A DNA stretch of 15,717 nt, taken from the NCBI GenBank assembly GCA_938027385.1, contig CALJBF010000228.1, forward strand, positions 1 to 15,717. The letters run 5' to 3'. The position numbers were made by a program, and so were the translations under genes. Of the stretch, positions 12,403 through 15,717 are shown in pieces. The notes under the pieces were generated by a model that saw only the letters and a program-made list of their open reading frames with translations, did not search any database and was not told the DNA's origin. The stretch's first letter is position 1. Every line of letters begins with the position of its first letter. The stretch is from an uncultured Porphyromonadaceae bacterium. GTDB taxonomy: Bacteria; Bacteroidota; Bacteroidia; Bacteroidales; Muribaculaceae.

Positions 12403-14976
12403 TCATTCGTCAACAGGCTCGTCGTCGACAGGCATGTCATCCTCAGGTTCATCGGCATCGGGAAGATCAAGCGAGTTGTCGGCGGGAAGTTCCTCGGGAT
12501 TCTCGATGGCTTCAACAGCCTCCTCTTCGGGGTCGGTGGCCACGCAGCATACCGATGCTATCTCGTCGCCACGCTTGGTGAGGTTGATTATGCGCACGCC
12601 CTGGGTGGCGCGCCCGAGCACCGAGATATCGGCCACACGCACACGCAGTGTGATGCCCGAGCGGTTGATGATCACGAGGTCGTTCTCATCGGTAACACTC
12701 TTGATGGCCACGAGGCGTCCGGTCTTGTCGGTGATGTTCATGGTCTTCACGCCCTTGCCGCCACGGTTGGTGATGCGGTAGGCGTCAAGGAGCGAACGTT
12801 TACCGAATCCGTTTTCAGACAATACCATAACATTATGCCCGTCGTCGGGGTTCATGGCGATCATGCCCACCACGTAGTCATCGGGGCCCGAGAGCGTCAT
12901 GCCGCGCACGCCGGTGGCCACGCGGCCCATCTGGCGCACTGTCTGCTCGTTGAAACGGATGGCGCGCCCCTCGCGGTTGGCCATGAGAATCTCGGCGTTG
13001 CCGTCGGTGAGCTCAACGCCGATAACCTGGTCGCCGTCGAGTATCTTTATGGCTTTCTTGCCCTTGATGTTCACACGGGCGTATTCGGCCAGCGAGGTCT
13101 TCTTGATCACGCCCCGGCGTGTTGCGAACACCAGGTTGTGGGTCGATGTGAACTCGCTGTCGTCGAGGTTCTTGCAACGGATGAAGGCTGTCACCGAATC
13201 GCCCTGCTCGATGTTGAGCAGGTTCTGTATGGCGCGACCCTTGGTGTTCTTGGCGCCCTCGGGAATCTCGTAGACCTTCATCTTGTAGACCATGCCGCTC
13301 TGGGTGAAGAAGAGGATGTTGTTGTGCATCGAGGCGGGATAGATGTACTCGATGAAATCCTCTTCGCGAGTGTTCGAGCCGCGCGAACCCACGCCGCCGC
13401 GGTTCTGTGCGCGGAATTCGGTGAGCGGCGTGCGCTTGATATAGCCCATGTGCGAGATGGTGATAATCATCTCGTCGTCGGCATAGAAATCTTCGGCGTT
13501 GAACTCGCCGGCAGTATAGTCGATGTCGGTGCGGCGTGCGTCGGGATACTTCTCGCGGATCTCGATCAGCTCATCTTTCATGAGCGCGCGGCATACGGCG
13601 GGATCGTTGAGAATCTGCTCAAGGCGCTCGATCTGACGCTCGAGTTCCTCATACTGCGCATGCAGCTTGTCCTGCTCCAGTCCGGTGAGCTGGCCGAGAC
13701 GCATCTCCACGATAGCCTTTGTCTGGGCCTCGCTGAGATTGAAACGCTCCGAGAGGGTCTGGCGGGCAGCGTCGGTAGAGGGAGCATGGCGGATTATGTT
13801 GATAACCTCGTCGATGTTGTCTGAGGCAATGATCAGACCTTCGAGGATGTGGGCGCGCTCCTGGGCTTTCTTAAGCTCGAACTGCGTGCGCCGTATGACC
13901 ACGTCGTGACGGTGGTCGACGAACGCCTTTACTATATCCTTGAGGTTGAGCAGACGCGGACGGCCGTTTACCAGCGCCACGTTGTTGACCGAGAATGCCG
14001 ACTGCATCGGGGTCATCTTGTAGAGCTTGTTGAGCACCACATTGGCGTTGGCGTCCTGGCGGAGCTTGATGACGATGCGCATCCCCTCGCGGGCATCTGA
14101 CTCGTCGTTGAGGTCGGCGATGCCGTCGAGTTTCTTCTCGTTGACGAGTTCGGCGATATATTTGATGAGTTCGGCCTTGTTCACGCCGTAAGGAATCTCA
14201 CGCACGATAATCACCTCATGCTCCTTCTCCTGCTCGATTTCGGCGCGGGCACGGATTACCACGCGGCCACGGCCTGTCTCATAGGCCTCTTTCACCCCGG
14301 CATAGCCGTAGATTGTGCCGCCGGTGGGGAAATCGGGCGCGGGCAGATAGTGCATCAGCTCGGGGATGGTGATGTCGGGGTTGTCGATCAGCGCGATACA
14401 GGCGTTTATCGACTCGGCCAGGTTGTGAGTGGGCATGTTGGTGGCCATACCCACGGCGATACCCGACGCACCGTTGACCAGCAGGTTGGGTATGCGGGTG
14501 GGCAGAACCACCGGCTCCTGGCGGGCGTTGTCGTATGTGGGCTGGAAATCGACTGTATCTGAGTCGATGTCGCGGAGCATCTCCTCGCCGATTTTCTTCA
14601 GGCGTACCTCGGTGTAACGCATGGCCGCGGGGCCGTCACCGTCGATCGAGCCGAAGTTGCCGTGGCCGTCGACCAGACACTCGCGCATCGCCCACCACTG
14701 GGCCATGCGCACGATGGTGCCGTAGATCGACGAGTCGCCATGCGGGTGATACTTACCCATCACCTCGCCCACGGCGTTGGCGGCTTTCTTGTGGGCCTTG
14801 TCAGAGGTGTTACCCATCTCATTCATACCATAGAGCACACGACGGTGAACGGGCTTGAGTCCGTCGCGCACATCGGGGAGAGCACGAGACACAATCACCG
14901 ACATCGAGTAGTCGATGTAGGCCGATTTCATCTCGTTTTCGATATTGATCTTTATAATGCGGTCTTCTTCCAGCAT
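12403..14976 (-). CDS. gyrA: DNA gyrase subunit A
   Basis: An 857-residue type II topoisomerase subunit that cuts and rejoins DNA for negative supercoiling with GyrB. The N-terminal breakage-reunion domain is intact: IDYSMSVIVSRALPDVRDGL (21-40), KPVHRRVLYGM, and the catalytic tyrosine Y121 in AAMRYTE. The C-terminal beta-pinwheel has a GyrA-box-like NRGGKGVKTMN, which supports GyrA over ParC. A highly acidic tail (DADEPEDDMPVDDEPVDE) ends the protein. The quinolone-resistance region reads HPHGDSSIYGTIVRMAQ: S82 equals E. coli S83 and is unchanged, while G86 sits where E. coli has D87. The ATG at 14976 gives the normal N-terminus. A -7 box at 15114-15121 and a leader with several hairpins precede it. 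Confidence 0.97.
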   Translation of the reverse strand: MLEEDRIIKINIENEMKSAYIDYSMSVIVSRALPDVRDGLKPVHRRVLYGMNEMGNTSDKAHKKAANAVGEVMGKYHPHGDSSIYGTIVRMAQWWAMRECLVDGHGNFGSIDGDGPAAMRYTEVRLKKIGEEMLRDIDSDTVDFQPTYDNARQEPVVLPTRIPNLLVNGASGIAVGMATNMPTHNLAESINACIALIDNPDITIPELMHYLPAPDFPTGGTIYGYAGVKEAYETGRGRVVIRARAEIEQEKEHEVIIVREIPYGVNKAELIKYIAELVNEKKLDGIADLNDESDAREGMRIVIKLRQDANANVVLNKLYKMTPMQSAFSVNNVALVNGRPRLLNLKDIVKAFVDHRHDVVIRRTQFELKKAQERAHILEGLIIASDNIDEVINIIRHAPSTDAARQTLSERFNLSEAQTKAIVEMRLGQLTGLEQDKLHAQYEELERQIERLEQILNDPAVCRALMKDELIEIREKYPDARRTDIDYTAGEFNAEDFYADDEMIITISHMGYIKRTPLTEFRAQNRGGVGSRGSNTREEDFIEYIYPASMHNNILFFTQSGMVYKMKVYEIPEGAKNTKGRAIQNLLNIEQGDSVTAFIRCKNLDDSEFTSTHNLVFATRRGVIKKTSLAEYARVNIKGKKAIKILDGDQVIGVELTDGNAEILMANREGRAIRFNEQTVRQMGRVATGVRGMTLSGPDDYVVGMIAMNPDDGHNVMVLSENGFGKRSLLDAYRITNRGGKGVKTMNITDKTGRLVAIKSVTDENDLVIINRSGITLRVRVADISVLGRATQGVRIINLTKRGDEIASVCCVATDPEEEAVEAIENPEELPADNSLDLPDADEPEDDMPVDDEPVDE

Positions 14977-15011
14977 GTTGAAATGTTGAGAATTTTACTT
15001 GTACCTTTCCG

Positions 15012-15102
15012 ACGGCGACGTCTCTGCCGTAGCTGACAGTGCTGTCGCACACCGTTTCACTGGCGCCCTCAGGCGCTCCGTGAGAGGCCTTTCCTCAAGG
15101 CC
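15012..15102 (-). promoter_or_regulatory. Hairpin-rich gyrA leader
   Basis: The predicted gyrA 5' leader holds four consecutive small inverted repeats: 15086-15091 with 15097-15102 (GGCCTT/AAGGCC), 15063-15067 with 15072-15076 (GCGCC/GGCGC), 15035-15038 with 15043-15046 (GACA/TGTC), and 15012-15016 with 15026-15030 (ACGGC/GCCGT). Loops are four to nine bases. The AT-rich last ~30 bases before the ATG are unpaired. The array could regulate translation or mRNA life; it matches no class I recognise. Confidence 0.45.
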
Positions 15103-15113
15103 CAAATTTCCTA

Positions 15114-15121
15114 CAAAGATA
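15114..15121 (-). promoter_or_regulatory. -7 box of gyrA
   Basis: Read on the - strand this is TATCTTTG, an exact TAnnTTTG match. A TTG-type -33 remnant (ATTG, 15144-15147) lies 22 bases further upstream, slightly beyond the usual spacing. The predicted leader is about 130 bases. Confidence 0.55.
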
Positions 15122-15216
15122 CGCATTTCCCCCGAATATACCGCAATTTCCGCTCCCTTTTTCACCTGCCGGGTACGACTGCCAATCATCGTGCCAAACA
15201 AGCTGCCTGGTAGAAA

Positions 15217-15717
15217 TCAGAACTCTATGCCCAGACGAATGGTGGGTCTGATTTCTGTTCCGTGATGACTGCCGCTTACCTCAAATCCCGAGATGCCGCC
15301 GTCCGGGCCCCATACCTCTTTATAGTCGTCCATCCGGATGCCGAAAAAAGTAGCTCCCATAGCTAAGTTGATTGCTGTGCGTCGCCCCCAGTTGAAACGG
15401 TAGCCTATGGTCGGAGAGAAATACAGCCCCGCGCCACGGGTGAAATTCACGCCTAATTTCATATCTGCGAACGGAGTGAACTTTCCGAACTTAAGGTCGG
15501 TGCGAATATCACCGTAAACAGGTAAAATTCGCTTGGGTCTGTTGCCGTTACCTTTAGAAAGCACAGGCTCAAAACCGACACCGCCACCTACGAAAAGATG
15601 CGGATTGAACTGATAGCCATGGGTAGTATTTCCTCCAAGCCACACATAAGAATCGGTGGGACCTCCGTAAATGGAAATATCGAGATTGAGAGTCATACTG
15701 CAATCGACAAAGCCTCT
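15217..15717 (-). CDS. Outer-membrane beta-barrel protein, C-terminal part (5' end outside window)
   Basis: The last 166 residues of an outer-membrane beta-barrel (porin-like) protein. The frame stays open past the ATG at 15696 to the window edge, reading RGFVDCS immediately before it, and YRGFVD-type segments are a usual internal strand in Bacteroidales barrels of this group, so the ATG is internal. Alternating strands follow, with THGYQFNPHLFVGGGVGFEP, IRTDLKFGKFTPFADMKLG and SPTIGYRFNWGRRTAINLAM. The chain ends RLGIEF, a terminal aromatic residue as the barrel-assembly machinery expects. It has no recognised enzymatic function and probably sits in the outer membrane as a small structural or transport barrel. 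It is upstream of gyrA on the same strand, with the gyrA promoter between them. Confidence 0.8.
   Translation of the reverse strand, partial: RGFVDCSMTLNLDISIYGGPTDSYVWLGGNTTHGYQFNPHLFVGGGVGFEPVLSKGNGNRPKRILPVYGDIRTDLKFGKFTPFADMKLGVNFTRGAGLYFSPTIGYRFNWGRRTAINLAMGATFFGIRMDDYKEVWGPDGGISGFEVSGSHHGTEIRPTIRLGIEF

Noticed and set aside
11707..13824. A 705-codon open frame on the + strand antisense to the TPR gene and gyrA
   Set aside because: It is the mirror of GC-rich codons in two clear genes on the - strand; its translation shows no domain and is rich in His/Val/Gly repeats typical of antisense frames.
1..15717. CRISPR arrays, tRNA/rRNA genes, IS transposases, integrases or phage genes
   Set aside because: No regularly spaced repeats, no RNA gene signatures and no transposase or integrase motifs were seen on either strand.

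Overview
The window looks like a chromosomal segment of a Bacteroidales bacterium. Muribaculaceae is my best guess, because most genes are GC-rich and the protein families (BatD/BatE, CotH with a short sorting-type tail, HlyC/CorC, an OMP barrel) are typical of the group. Several genes are preceded by the Bacteroidetes sigma-ABfr -7 element TAnnTTTG, and Shine-Dalgarno sequences are mostly absent. The family-level assignment is inference; the phylum-level one is well supported.

Left flank (1-5707, + strand): the C-terminal part of batD (cut by the window edge) and batE, which end a Bat aerotolerance operon. Then come a small helix-turn-helix protein with a near-consensus promoter, a CNNM/CBS/CorC-type ion-transport membrane protein, and a secreted CotH-kinase-family protein with a chitin-binding-like module near its C-terminus.

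Central accessory block (about 5740-11060, visibly richer in A+T): a cupin protein behind a long stem-loop leader, an alpha/beta hydrolase, an apparent stub of a sugar O-acetyltransferase gene, a palindromic AT-rich intergenic element, an AraC-family regulator (- strand), a flavodoxin/cyclophilin-like lipoprotein and an exported antibiotic-biosynthesis-monooxygenase (ABM) domain protein. The most interesting signal is a pair of 21-bp-spaced direct repeats. One lies before the hydrolase promoter and one before the flavodoxin promoter. Half-sites and -7 boxes keep identical spacing at both loci. This is how an AraC activator's operator would look, and it ties the two transcription units flanking the araC-type gene into one putative regulon, probably for handling redox-active or electrophilic small molecules (inference).

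Right flank (11086-15717, - strand): a periplasmic TPR protein downstream of gyrA, a promoter and a hairpin-rich leader in front of gyrA, and the C-terminal part of an outer-membrane beta-barrel protein that runs off the window. A strong hairpin at 11014-11052 separates the convergent accessory and gyrA/TPR units.

Most other long open frames, including a 705-codon frame antisense to gyrA, are shadows of these genes.
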